This document shows, piece by piece, positions 50,651 through 62,060 of a stretch of DNA of 64,000 nucleotides. Every line of letters begins with the position of its first letter. The first letter of the stretch is position 1. The notes beneath the pieces were generated by a model. The model had not been told where the DNA came from and searched no databases. It saw only the letters and a program-made list of their open reading frames with translations. Source of the stretch: Dallia pectoralis (Eukaryota; Chordata; Actinopteri; Esociformes; Umbridae); assembly GCA_029465975.1 (NCBI GenBank), contig CM055748.1, positions 5,256,815-5,320,814 on the forward strand, given 5' to 3'. The position numbers were made by a program, and so were the translations under genes.

Positions 50651-51872
50651 ATTGTTTAAATATAGAAATCCTTAGCAGCCAACATGCTTGTGCCACTGAA
50701 TATCTTTTTCCTAGTCCTGTACAGTTGTTCCTTTTTTTGCACTAAGTTAGCACAAACACAACTACAGCCAATTCGCTTATCCAGATAGTCATTGACGCTG
50801 TATATCAGAAGATACATTGTTACAGTTAACTTTTAAATACCAATCTGTATTAAACTATGACTATGCACACATGAACAATACGTTATACAATACAATACGT
50901 TGTTATGGAGTGTGCTCGTTAAATAACCAAAATGTAAACGTAAGTGTTATAGTTTAAAAAACAGAACAAGTGTCATGGGTTATTCCAAGAAAATACAAGT
51001 TTGCAAATGCAGCATGGTCAAATGGATTGTGGTATAGCAACTAACATAATGCAAATAACAGTATACCAATTGCAGGCAGTTATTTATTGAATGTTTTACG
51101 ATACATTTATATCACAGAAGACAACAGAAATGCACACACGCGCACGGACACACACGCGCACAATTTTTCTATTATTACTAGCTCTTTCTGCAGAGAATGT
51201 TTGTGACTCATCTTCGCTCCTCCAGTCTTCCACCCCCCCACTCTAACCCAGGGGAAATCATCACAACTCGCTCATTGCTGCCTCTCTGAGGCCTGTGGTG
51301 TGGACAATACAGGTTCTACTGTGCCCTCCCTCCTAATACCAACACACACCATGGCTCAGGTGGTTGGGTGGCAGATATTGTTTACAATCAACAGACCTAC
51401 CATTCTGGACCAGATAACTATCTAGGATGGCTAGGACCTTCACACACAAATTAGAAACAGTAACATATGCTTATCTAGTAAGGGAACACACCCTTACAAT
51501 GGCAAGCTTGCCAACCAACTAGCTTCTAGATCAGAAATCAAGCAAATCGGCTTTTATTACGTCTGTGATCAGTTGTAGAGACTTTGATTGGGTCTGCTGT
51601 TTTTCATAGACGATTACACTATAAGTAATTGAAAGCGCAATTCTTAGTAAAAAAAAATTCTACTTGCGTATTGTGGTTGCAACAGAAGTCTAGGAAGGCT
51701 ATTTTTAGGTTAGAATTGTGTAGCTGTGATACAGTCTTTGTTTTCTGTTTGCAATGATCATTTGCATCTGTGCCTAGTTTGCCCCAATTAGACTCTCTAT
51801 TTAAGGTCCTCTGTTTCACCGGGTTGTTTGGATCATTGTTAATGTCAGCTATATATATATATAGTTATTGTA
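50651..51872 (+). other. Intergenic, nothing recognised
   Basis: AT-rich. No supported feature. Confidence 0.4.
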
Positions 51873-51930
51873 TCAGAATCAGGTTTATTTTCCCAAGTCT
51901 GTTTACACATACATGGAATTTGTTCTGAAC
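51873..51930 (+). repeat. Dispersed repeat, copy b
   Basis: TCAGAATCAGGTTTATTTTC and GTTTACACATACATGGAATT match the copy at 22203-22265 inside the last mgam intron. Confidence 0.6.
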
Positions 51931-52584
51931 CCTAGCTGCAACATTCAAAACACGAAAGCAAGAACAGTGGAAACAGAGCAAAACGCAAAACACTCAACTG
52001 TCTTTAGAGCATTGAGCTCGGCACCAGGACATCAGCCGGTCAATCTCTTCCCTGTAGGTGGACTCGTCCCATACCATAACAATATTTGCCACTGGACGAC
52101 TGAGTTCTTTTGCGTTTGGGGGCAAAATAATATGTTTGTCTAGGTCATTTCAATTTTCAAAATGTCAGGCTTGTCAATCTGCCCACAGTTCTAGTTCAAA
52201 CACCAACAGAAATACCGGGCGATAAACTCCAACACGCTCGCTCGGCACAGGGATTCAAAACGAAGTTTAATTTCCTATTTGGTCAAATAGCAGTTATCTA
52301 GGCGTGTTCAAGCACCTGGGCACTGCATTAATCAGCTTCACGAAAAGGCTAAATTGTGCTCTTCTCTCACTGCAGCTGCACTCAGAGTCCCCAAACGCTC
52401 GGAGATGCTTGCATAGTCCAGAACACAGCCAAAGTCCAGAACAAAGTAATATGGCTAAAGTAACAGAGCAAACACACCATCTATTATGTACCACCCAGCC
52501 TTTGGGGACCCAGGTGACATACTCGGGGAAACCCATTTAAGTTCTGCATTAGCCTGAATGAATGGTAAGAGTTGCATATGATTA
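51931..52584 (+). other. Intergenic, nothing recognised
   Basis: No supported gene. Open frames on opposite strands at 52294-52540 are not recognisable. Confidence 0.4.
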
Positions 52585-52695
52585 AGAGTACCTTTGGAAA
52601 ATATTCAGACCCCCTACTATATATTTTATTGTTAGAGACTTGAATGTTGCATTTCATCTACACCTGATAATGACGAAACGATTTGTGCCAACGAA
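52585..52695 (+). mobile_element. Tc1-like terminal repeat relic
   Basis: GAGTACCTTTGGAAAATATT CAGACCCC and, 60-80 bases on, CTGATAATGACGAAACGATT resemble the terminal repeat of a fish Tc1 family whose ends read AGTATTCAGACCCCTT...CCATAATGACAAAGC. No transposase follows. Confidence 0.6.
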
Positions 52696-53088
52696 AATAA
52701 AATGCTGAAACGTCTCATGTAAATAACTATTCAGTCGCGTCGCCGTGAAACTTCTAATTGAGTATATATATAAATATATATATATATATAGATACGTCCT
52801 GTGGCCTTTGATAATGAAGTCCCACCATTCCCAATGCACGTCAGAGAGAAACACGCAAGTCATGAGGTCCAGAGTAATCACCCTTTACTTCAGAGATGGA
52901 ATTGTGTTCAGGAATTGATCTGTGAAAGGTTATGAAAAAATGCTTAAGCACTCCTAGTTACCGAGAGCACAGTGAGACCGGGTAAACTGGACCGTGGTCC
53001 GGGGGTTGAGGAAGAGCCCATATGGGCATTCTGAATAGTATCTCTGCAGAGATGGAAGTACCAAGTAGGTTCTTTCTGTTCGACACGG
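52696..53088 (+). other. Intergenic, TA repeat
   Basis: A TA microsatellite lies at about 52763-52791. Nothing else. Confidence 0.4.
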
Positions 53089-53272
53089 ATGTCCATTGGC
53101 CATGAATGCACCTCGTGTCCCAGATATGAATGCACCTCGTGTCACAGATATGGATGCACCTCGTGTCACAGATATGGATGCACCTCGTGTCACAGATATG
53201 AATGCACCTCGTGTCACAGATATGAATGCACCTCGTGTCACAGATATGGATGCACCTCGTGTCACAAACCTG
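53089..53272 (+). repeat. 24-bp minisatellite, 7 copies
   Basis: GAATGCACCTCGTGTCACAG ATAT units with G/A alternation (GGATGCA and GAATGCA). Open frames through it are artefacts. Confidence 0.9.
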
Positions 53273-54595
53273 TGACAACAGTCCTTTACTTGAAGTTAGA
53301 ACTCAACCTGTTTTTCCCGTATCTTCTGGAACCTGGGGTGCTGTGGGAGACCCTCCCAACCCCCTGGGACCTACCACGTGTCGTTTAATTCCACCGCGCG
53401 TCCAACCAAAAGATCTTCCCTTGGCCATGATTAGGCCCTCCGGGACTGCGGTTGGATAGCGCTGATATGTACTTTATTGTTCTCGGGGGAAATCTCACTC
53501 GGACAGCAGTAGTATTACTATTAGTATGTGCACTATTAGTAGTAAAAGGAAAAGTACTAAATACATGTTCAGTGGTAGGAGTTGCTGTCGGAAGACTTTT
53601 TCATTTCCATTATAATAATTTGCAGATGGCCCTTGCACAGACTCAAGAGCAGAATGACAACAGAAATCAACGTTAGTTTGAGGTTTCGAACAAGCGAACC
53701 ATTCAGTTAGTGACCAAATAGTCGAACCGCTAGGCTTTCTGCCACCCAATATGTTTGGCTCTTTCTGTTCCCTCTCACTAACCAGGCCTGCTCCCAGGAG
53801 CAATCAGCGTGGATAATTATAAACCAGACCAGCACACAGAGGAGAGGATTGGCCTTTTCATGCAACTATTGGTGTGTGTGTGTGTGCGTGTGCACGTGTA
53901 CATTAGTGAGTGGATATGTCCTAGGGACTGACGTGGTGTGTGTGTTTGTGTGTGTGCGTGCGTGCGCTTGCAAATTGGTGTGGCCTTTTCAGCTTCCATT
54001 TTAATAAAACATCCAGACTATTAATAATGACAGCGTGGAGTTATACTATATTCATTATAAATGGCTCTGTTAATGTAACTTTACTAACGCTCAAAGAACT
54101 CTAACTCTGTCTGATTGTTTGTTATAACTATAATTATTACTATTAAAAAGCTTCAATGTACTGATATTGAATATTGAGGTTTTGAGTATCGTTTTCTACA
54201 CTTTGATCCACATTTGATCTCTAATCAGGTCCTGGAACGACACTGACGTTTTCGTTCCTACAGAATTTGCTGAATATTTTTCTTTATCTTTTGTTTTGGG
54301 GTTTTGTATGCTCCTGGACTGTTTGGCTTTCATTTGGGAGACAATTAGCACAATTAGGTCTGTGTAAAGGTTTGAAACTGTATTTCTTTTTATAAACAGT
54401 TTTGATTTGGTTTTAGTTGTTCTAAAGTAAACTGACTTTGTTTCTTCTCCCCTCAATCATAACAAACAGCAGGTAATAATCATTTATATTCCAATGTTGG
54501 TGGAATTGAACAGCTGTGGTTATGTGAGTGTACTGTTTGATGAATAATCCTGCAAATGTGAAATAGTACAAAACACGCCCGTGGTGCCAAGCAGA
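53273..54595 (+). other. Intergenic, nothing recognised
   Basis: Contains a GT patch at 53873-53960. No supported gene. Confidence 0.4.
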
Positions 54596-55385
54596 CATAC
54601 AGCACGTAGAGGTGCACATGGAGGTGCACGTAGAGGTGTAGGGTGCACGTAGAGGTGTAGGGTGCACGTAGAAGTGTAGGGTGCACGTAGAGGTGCACGT
54701 AGAGGTGTAGGGTGCACGTAGAGGTGTAGGGTGCACGTAGAGGTGTAGGGTGCACGTAGAAGTGTAGGGTGCACGTAGAGGTGCACGTAGAGGTGTAGGG
54801 TGCACGTAGAGGTGTAGGGTGAACGTAGAGGTGCAGATGGAGGTGTAGGGTGCACGTAGAGGTGCACGTAGAGGTGTAGGGTGAACGTAGAGGTGCAGAT
54901 GGAGGTGTAGGGTGCACGTAGAGGTGCACGTAGAGGTGTAGGGTGCACGTAGAGGTGCACGTAGAGGTGTAGGGTGCACGTAGAGGTGCACATGGAGGTG
55001 CACGTAGAGGTGTAAGGTGCACGTAGAGGTGTAGGGTGCACGTAGAAGTGTAGGGTGCACGTAGAGGTGCACGTAGAGGTGTAGGGTGCACGTAGAGGTG
55101 CACGTAGAGGTGTAGGGTGAACGTAGAGGTGCAGATGGAGGTGTAGGGTGCACGTAGAGGTGCACGTAGAGGTGCACGTAGAGGTGTAGGGTGCACCTAG
55201 AGGCGCGCGTAGAGGTGCACATGGAGGTGCACGTAGAGGTGTAGGGTGCACGTAGAGGTGTAGGGTGCACGTAGAGGTGTAGGGTGCACGTAGAGGTGCA
55301 CGTAGAGGTGCACGTAGAGGTGTAGGGTGCATGTAGAGGTGTAGGGTGCACGTAGAGGCGCACTTAGAGGTGCGCCTAGAGGTAC
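54596..55385 (+). repeat. 12/19-bp composite minisatellite
   Basis: Units GTAGAGGTGCAC (12 bp) and GTAGAGGTGTAGGGTGCAC (19 bp) alternate irregularly over about 790 bp. All three minus-strand frames are open and read permutations of TSTCT, LHLYVH and PTPLRAP. These are shadows, not genes. Confidence 0.92.
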
Positions 55386-57235
55386 CCATTTGTAAATGCA
55401 TTGGTTTGAAATCTGCCATGATTGTTAACCTTCACATTAAATCGGATGATGGCCAGAAGTCATCCATGATTTTGTTAAAAGATTTATACCAGTAGGCCAT
55501 CATTTTAGTGGGCATGTTTAATGTGTATCCTTTCGGTGGCAAGTCGATTGATGTTCTTCTGACATTTCAATTAAATGTCATTGTCTTCGCCTGTGAGGTG
55601 ACACGCACGTGATATGCAGCCTATGTTTCATTTCAGGGCTGGGTTATATGCAGTGTTTACAGTATTCGACTGTGTTTTGCTGTAGGCTGATCTTGGTGAT
55701 GTTGCTATGGTGCCACCAAGATCTGTGAAGACTCTCAAACCTCTTTATTCAGCTTGGGGTAGGGTTGTGTATTTCTTATCATGTTTTATTATGTATTGGA
55801 TAAAGTTTAGAGATACACATGGTTTGAAGAACACTAATGCACACTAACGATCAATGCAACGTACGAGTAAGTGTTTATCGCTGTAAGAATGGGAGTAAAA
55901 TCATTGTTTATTGCAGCCTTTGGCTCAAAGTCATTGAAGTGACCCCGCCAACGCAGCCACAGCAGTTACCTCAGTCCGAGACATTCACAAACACAGCCTC
56001 GACACGATAAGAATGAAATGAATGGCTCTGAACGGGTGTGCAGATTTGGTATCTGTGTATTCTCGTGTAGCGCGGAGTACTGCCAGGGTATAAATAAAGA
56101 GGCAAACATTAAAAAGGTGGGCCTTTTATTTTCATAATTGCCTAGTCGGAGTGAATTTTCACGCAGGCGCTGCGTTCAGTGGTGCTCGTGCACGTGAGGT
56201 CCACTCAGCCTGGTTCTGTGTCCCCGGTGTGAACCAAAAACAGGTGATATGCCACCACGTCGTCCAGAACAGCAGAATGGGCTAGCTTGCGAATTCAGTG
56301 AACTGCGAGCTCGATCGACGACCCTCAGCTGGCCGTCTGAATTAACTTTAGGAGGACATGGCCACTGTGGTCATCATCTCTACTTGATACCGGTCCGCTT
56401 CCTGAAGCATTATGAAAGCTGGAGAAGATAGCGTAGAGGGCGAGTGGAGGCACGGGCGGAATCGGGGACGTGTTCGGGTAGTGTTAGGCACGTAGGCGAA
56501 AATAGATTTCGATGAAGAAAGAGACATACAGACTGGAACATAACGCTGAGGCAGGCTGCGCCACAGCAGGTGTTACCCTAGCACTCTATTCTCCCTGCTG
56601 CCCAAAGCTCTAAGCTAACTCCCCGATGCGTGTGTGTGTGTGTGTGTGTGTCAGAGTGTGAGAGTGTGAACACAAACTTGCATTTGGTGTTCCCTTCCCT
56701 CAACCTAGAAAGGCTCAAGTGCTTTAGGGCAGCTGGTGGCCCTGAATGGGGGGAATTGAAAAGCACACACACGCACACACACGCGCACACACGCGCACAC
56801 ACTCACAGACAATACTTCACAGATACAGTTAAACAATCATTTTCCAGGTACAGGCAGCTAATACTTAAACACAAGCCCATGTACACACATTCCACACAGT
56901 GGTGCAGCTATGTGTTTTATTTCAGATAGCTGAAGAGGAAATTCTTCCTTAAGTTCAAATCGGGTACAGGCGCATGTTGCCAATTGAATGGGTTTCTCAT
57001 TATTCCCGCGCCAGCCTCCTCCCCCACACAGCCTATTATATCAATATTTATTCATAGTTATTCGTTGTGCCCTCCAGCGTCAAGTTAAGTGATGTAAAAT
57101 AGACCGAAATCCCTGTCAATAGCGAGAGATAAATCTTCCCTGAAACTGCGGGCGGAACTCAAGTAGGATATATACGCCTCTGGTGAAATCATAATTAAAG
57201 CCCTACGTGACTAATTTGTTAGAACCCACCCCGGC
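55386..57235 (+). other. Intergenic, CA/GT patches only
   Basis: GT repeat at 56630-56652 and CA repeats at 56763-56805. No gene recognised. Confidence 0.4.
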
Positions 57236-57520
57236 ACGCACACACACACGCACACACACACACACACGCACACGCACACGCACACACACCGTCCTGCATT
57301 CAACCGCGCTTGCTGTACACCTGGGCGTGTTTTGTTTAACGTGAAATAAGATTAATTATTAGAACGTCGTAGGAAATGTTGAGCAGACAAAGATTTACTT
57401 TGTATCCGTCAACAGTGCTGCCAAAACGCACGCTGCCGCGTGATCGCACGCACGACACACACACGCACGCACACACGCACACACACGCACACGCACACAC
57501 ACGCACACACACACACACAG
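57236..57520 (+). repeat. CA/CG dinucleotide tracts
   Basis: Two CACACG-type tracts (about 57237-57290 and 57450-57519) with interspersed CpG, which are potential Z-DNA formers. Confidence 0.75.
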
Positions 57521-59100
57521 TAGTCAATGAGACTCATACCTACTGTCCTCTACACTCAATGTGTCTCTAAAGGACCACCTATTATTTTGACAAGCCTATT
57601 TGCATGCGCTCCTCTGTTTTCCTTTCTGTTTTCCTCAGGATAAAACATGCGCTCATGATATCGTTTTCTCTCCGTTCTCTCCCCCTCACCATCGCCCCCT
57701 GCATTAGGGTCGAATCACTTTTGTGCGTCTGAGAGGGACGGAAGGAATGTCGTATCGTAACAAAAGTCCGATCCACAGTCGATACCGCAAAGTCAGAAAA
57801 ACACTCCGACCCAGAGACATCCATTTGACGACTCCTGCGGAACATAAAAACTCGCTGATAATGATGTTCGTGACGACGGCTATGTGGTATGGTTGTGATA
57901 AAGGGATCTCTACATTTTCAATGTCATGAAATTGTCATGCCTTTGTGTGTTTGTGCGTGCGCGTGTGTGTCTTTTGTTGGTTTGTGGACTAGTGCTCATC
58001 TTGACTGGTTCTGCCTGGGTGGTGCTGGCTACACGGCACTTCTGTTTCTATCTAGGGATCCCCAGCAGATGTGACTGTGTTCATCATTTTCCGTGAGGTG
58101 CGCCTGGCGCTTGAGGTTTGAAGGCTTTGAAATATTGACTGTTTTTGTTTCTTCCGACATTTTAATTGCATGACCAGCGCGAGCACACATATTTTACGGT
58201 GTCCTAGTTTCATTCATGTCCCCTACTTGGTTCTGAGTAGATTTGTGTCTCCGACTGTTTGTCATCTTGGCTGTCTCATTACCCACCTGTTAGAACCTGT
58301 TCAATCTGCTGCCGTTCTCCTGGGCACCACGGCAACTCTCCCGTAGCCGTCGGCAACTGGCCTTGTTTACGTAGGAGATGAATGGGTCAGATCTCGACTC
58401 ATCTCGCCTAAAGTGTCCTTCTCTGGCAGAGACAGGTGGTGGTGGTGATGCGTGTGTGTGTGTGTGTGTGGTTTTGATTACAGGTGGTGCAGCTTCGCTC
58501 CAACGTTTCATCTTGTTCAATTCCTCCTTTGTCTCGGGCCATATTTCCTGATTATGAAATGCCAGCGCAGGTCACCCCGAGATCAGCAAAGACACGCCAG
58601 ACACCAAGGTCACCGCTTCTACCTCTCCGGTTATTTCTGCCCATCTCTCTCTATCGAATTCATTCTTCCTCCTTCGCTCCCCTTCTCCGTCCCTCTTCTT
58701 TCCTCTCGATCACTCCCATCCAGCTCAATTACTCATGTCTGCACTGCCTCAGCTGTAGATCAGTGACTGACTTCCATAGAACAATATCTTTGGTTCTACC
58801 GCGACAACAGACGGTAGAGTCCTTCATGGGTACGCTAGCAATACAGAAATAAATCGTGCCAGTGCTTAAGAGTGTGGTTACGGTTACAATTATCCTGTTC
58901 TGTTTTAAACCATTTTCTTTCATCCAATGATATTGCTCAACGTGTTGCTCCCGTGCCCTTGCGTGTGTTGATTTATTATCCAGGATAGAATGAACAATAA
59001 CTTTTCTTCATTCACACTTGGCAATACAACGTTGACCTAATCAATGTGTTCAATCAATTGAAGCATGTAGTTAGAGCAGGTCTTTCAGGGGTGTTGGATT
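57521..59100 (+). other. Intergenic, nothing recognised
   Basis: A GT run at 58449-58472. Open frames have no recognised family. Confidence 0.4.
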
Positions 59101-59139
59101 GCAACGGAAACCGGTCACATTCATTCTCATTTTGCCTCT

Positions 59140-59530
59140 CTCTGTTTCTTTCTGTCTCTCTCTCTGTTTATTTCTGGCTCTCTGTTTATTTCTGTCCCTC
59201 TCTGTTTATTTCTGTCTCTCTCTCTGTTTATTCCTGTCTCTCTCTGTTTATTTCTGTCTCTCTCTCTGTTTATTTCTGTCTCTCTGTTTATTTCTGTCTC
59301 TCTCTCTGTTTATTTCTGTCTCTCTCTCTGTTTATTTCTGTCTCTCTCTCTGTTTATTCCTGTCTCTCTCTGTTTATTCCTGTCTCTCTCTGTTTATTTC
59401 TGTCTCTCTCTCTGTTTATTTCTGCCTCTCTCTCTGTTATTTTTCTGTCTCTTTATCTGTTTATTCCCGTCTCTCTCTCTCTGTTTTCTTTCTGTCTCTC
59501 TCTCTGTCTCATTCCGTCCCTATTATTCTG
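59140..59530 (+). repeat. CT-rich minisatellite
   Basis: TCTCTCTCTGTTTATTTCTG-like units of 16-20 bp repeat about twenty times. Both long plus-strand frames through it are artefacts. Confidence 0.9.
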
Positions 59531-60114
59531 TATTATTCATTTTAATTACAATGAGCTGTAATCAACCATTAACACTTCTCCCCATTCCACAACTTTGTGT
59601 ATGTTAATATTGTTACTTATTAATTGAGTGTAAATGTGGCCCTGAAATACTGCTAATTGGACGGCTTTGCTCTGATGTATACATAATGCTTGCCTGGCTT
59701 CTCATAAGCTTTTTCTTTCCCACATGGTCTCTCAATCGGAATATCTCCAACAATGATTGCTAGATCCCAAAAAACAATATATATTTTCTGAAACCCTATG
59801 CTCCTGGGTACAAGACGGGGTGATTAAAAGCCATTGTGCAACGCGTAGCCTCTAGCATTGGCTAGCCATCGCATTTTCTTTAAACATAGGGTTGATCTTG
59901 TAGACTCCAGCTAGGGGGCCACGATGCTGGATAGAGGACACTGGATGCCATATTAACTTGGGGACGAAAACAAAGCAACAAGCAGCAATCCAGTGACATA
60001 AAACAATGATCCACAAAAACCCAGAAAACAAAGGGAACTTAAATATCTCACCTATTACACGAAATGAGGAGCAGCTGATAATTATAACGAAACAAGAGTC
60101 CGAGCAGCAGCCGG

Positions 60115-60149
<35 letters not shown>

Positions 60150-60775
60150 GGCCCCTCTCCATCCAAGCCAGTGAGCTGTCTGTGCTCTTGTGACAGATCT
60201 GAGTCACTTTGAAGAGCTGCAGACCATTACACCTCCCAAAGGAGCGACTACCTGGAATGACAAATTCCTCGTCCTCCCTCGCCTCTCCCCCCCTCACCGT
60301 GGTGGGTCGGGATATGTTACATGCAACACAGGCGTGTACCACATAACCGTCAGATGCACAACAGAGAGGGAGGCAGAGGGAAAAAGATGTGGGGGGATAC
60401 ACATATATACGTGAGGGATGTGCGGTTAGCCGGAGAGACAAGCAGATATACACATACAAAGGAGATACCAGGGACGAGAGGGACAGGAGATGCCGGTCGC
60501 ACGATGTATGGATCTGGCAGGTCCGTAGAGATGAAAGCTTTTGCAAACGGCTGTACAAACAGCTACGTATCGAACATGACCTCGCAGCTCGAGTCAATAT
60601 TCAACGTTTGTCCTGACAGAGATATACACATGTACGCTTGCACTTATGCGCTAACATTTCTACGACCACTTAGCTAAAGCAAATAACGTTGATATTTTCT
60701 AACGAGGTCGCGTGTCAAGGTCTGAGTAGATCACGTGGTAAGCAAAGGAGAAACGGGCGCAGGAGAAACGGGCAG
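59531..60775 (+). other. Intergenic, CA repeat
   Basis: CA repeat at 60118-60147. Otherwise nothing supported. Confidence 0.4.
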
Positions 60776-60779
60776 GAGA

Positions 60780-60965
60780 AAATACCTGAGCGACTTAGAC
60801 TCGGGCGTAACTTGATGTGGCCAGACGACTGGGTCAGCATCTCTGAAAGTGAACGACTTTGGGATGCTCCTGTGGTCAGCACATACAGACAATTGTCAGA
60901 GTACAGTCAAACCCAAAAAATGGTTTCCATCACGGTGTTGGCCGCCCGAGGCTCATAAAAGCTCG
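60780..60965 (+). mobile_element. Possible Tc1-like transposase HTH relic
   Basis: The plus strand reads WVSISESERLWDAPVVSTYR QLSE, close to the second helix-turn-helix of some Tc1 transposases (VSISETARL...S.VVSTYRQW). No terminal repeats were found. Confidence 0.45.
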
Positions 60966-62009
60966 AGGGCAACAAAGGCTATCCCGGTCTGGTCTAAACT
61001 AGGGGTGCACAATATATCGATTGAGAAATACAACCAACCTAAAAAATCATGTCATGGCTTGTGGTGGTTTTTGGTTTACAGCGACAGACACCACATGATA
61101 TCTTCAGGGGTTTTTACAGGGTCCACGCGTAAGCGGCTCAGGGATGTTTTGGTGGCACGTGGCGAGTCGACAGCATATTAAAGGCTTTTAACAAAAACTG
61201 TCAAGTCAGAGTAAATCGGCAAATTGGCAGGCTGTGAGGGAATGCCACATCTTCTCCACCTGCTACATCTCCGTAATCAATCAAGTACACTGACTGAGTG
61301 AGATGATCTACAGGTAGGAAGTCAGAGCCTTGTGGGAAAGGTGACATGTAAAAACCAACATAGGAATAAAAAAAGGGCTGCTCTCAGATTTCCGGAGATT
61401 ATGTGTCATTACTCGTCAGTGGGGCCCCGGTTGATGGGATCCCGTCCCCCTGTTTTCCATCTGCCCCACTAGGAGTCTACACTGTCTAAGTACTGCAGTT
61501 GTCTGCCAGCGATTGTATAACTCCTCAGAAGGTGGCCTCGCTGGCTTCCCTCCAGGAGGGATCTATTTTTTTTGCAATGCCAAAGAATGGGAACAGAGAT
61601 CATCACAGGCCTGACAGATAAGCCACGGGCTGTTTGCTACCATCTAGACGTTTGTAACCAGGACAGGGAGACTAAAGGAAAAAGTGTCTACCCCCAGGTC
61701 ACCAGAATGTTAAACTAGCAGTGTATCTTCCCTGCACGCGTACCTGCACTTTTGAGCCCTTCTGCTAGACGATGCGCTCACCGTGCACACAACCACACAC
61801 TCGTCGTGGATTCACACTGTCTGTCTTAACACACACACTGCCTAGTCACACTAGTCACTTACATATTTGTATTTTATTTGCTGACAGCAGCCAAAGCACC
61901 ACGACTGTTTACATGGGATCTATTTTGATGCACGATTGAAACTTGGATCCGTCCTTACACTTGAAAAGCGACGCTAATGTTGAGGTGAGTGAAATAAGTA
62001 AGTAAAAAG
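60966..62009 (+). other. Intergenic, nothing recognised
   Basis: No supported gene or named repeat. Confidence 0.4.
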
Positions 62010-62011
62010 CA

Positions 62012-62060
62012 GCGTTACCGTGGATATGAAAAGTCTACACACCCCTAAAATGCCAGGTTT
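62012..62060 (+). mobile_element. Tc1/mariner terminal-repeat relic
   Basis: TACCGTGGATATGAAAAGTC TACACACCCCTAAAATGCCA GG matches a common fish terminal repeat (GTGGATATAAAAAGTCTACACACCCC type). Transposase is not visible downstream. Confidence 0.6.

Noticed and set aside
54422..55419. Three overlapping 238-313 codon minus-strand ORFs
   Set aside because: All are frame shadows of one minisatellite with no flanking gene structure.
59046..59561. 171-codon membrane-like frame (Ser/Leu/Val-rich)
   Set aside because: It is a CT-rich minisatellite. The hydrophobicity is a by-product of CTCTCTGTTTATTTC repeats.
60082..60597. 171-codon minus-strand ORF near a CA repeat
   Set aside because: No recognised family, C-terminal part is GT repeat, and no splice or start context supports a gene.
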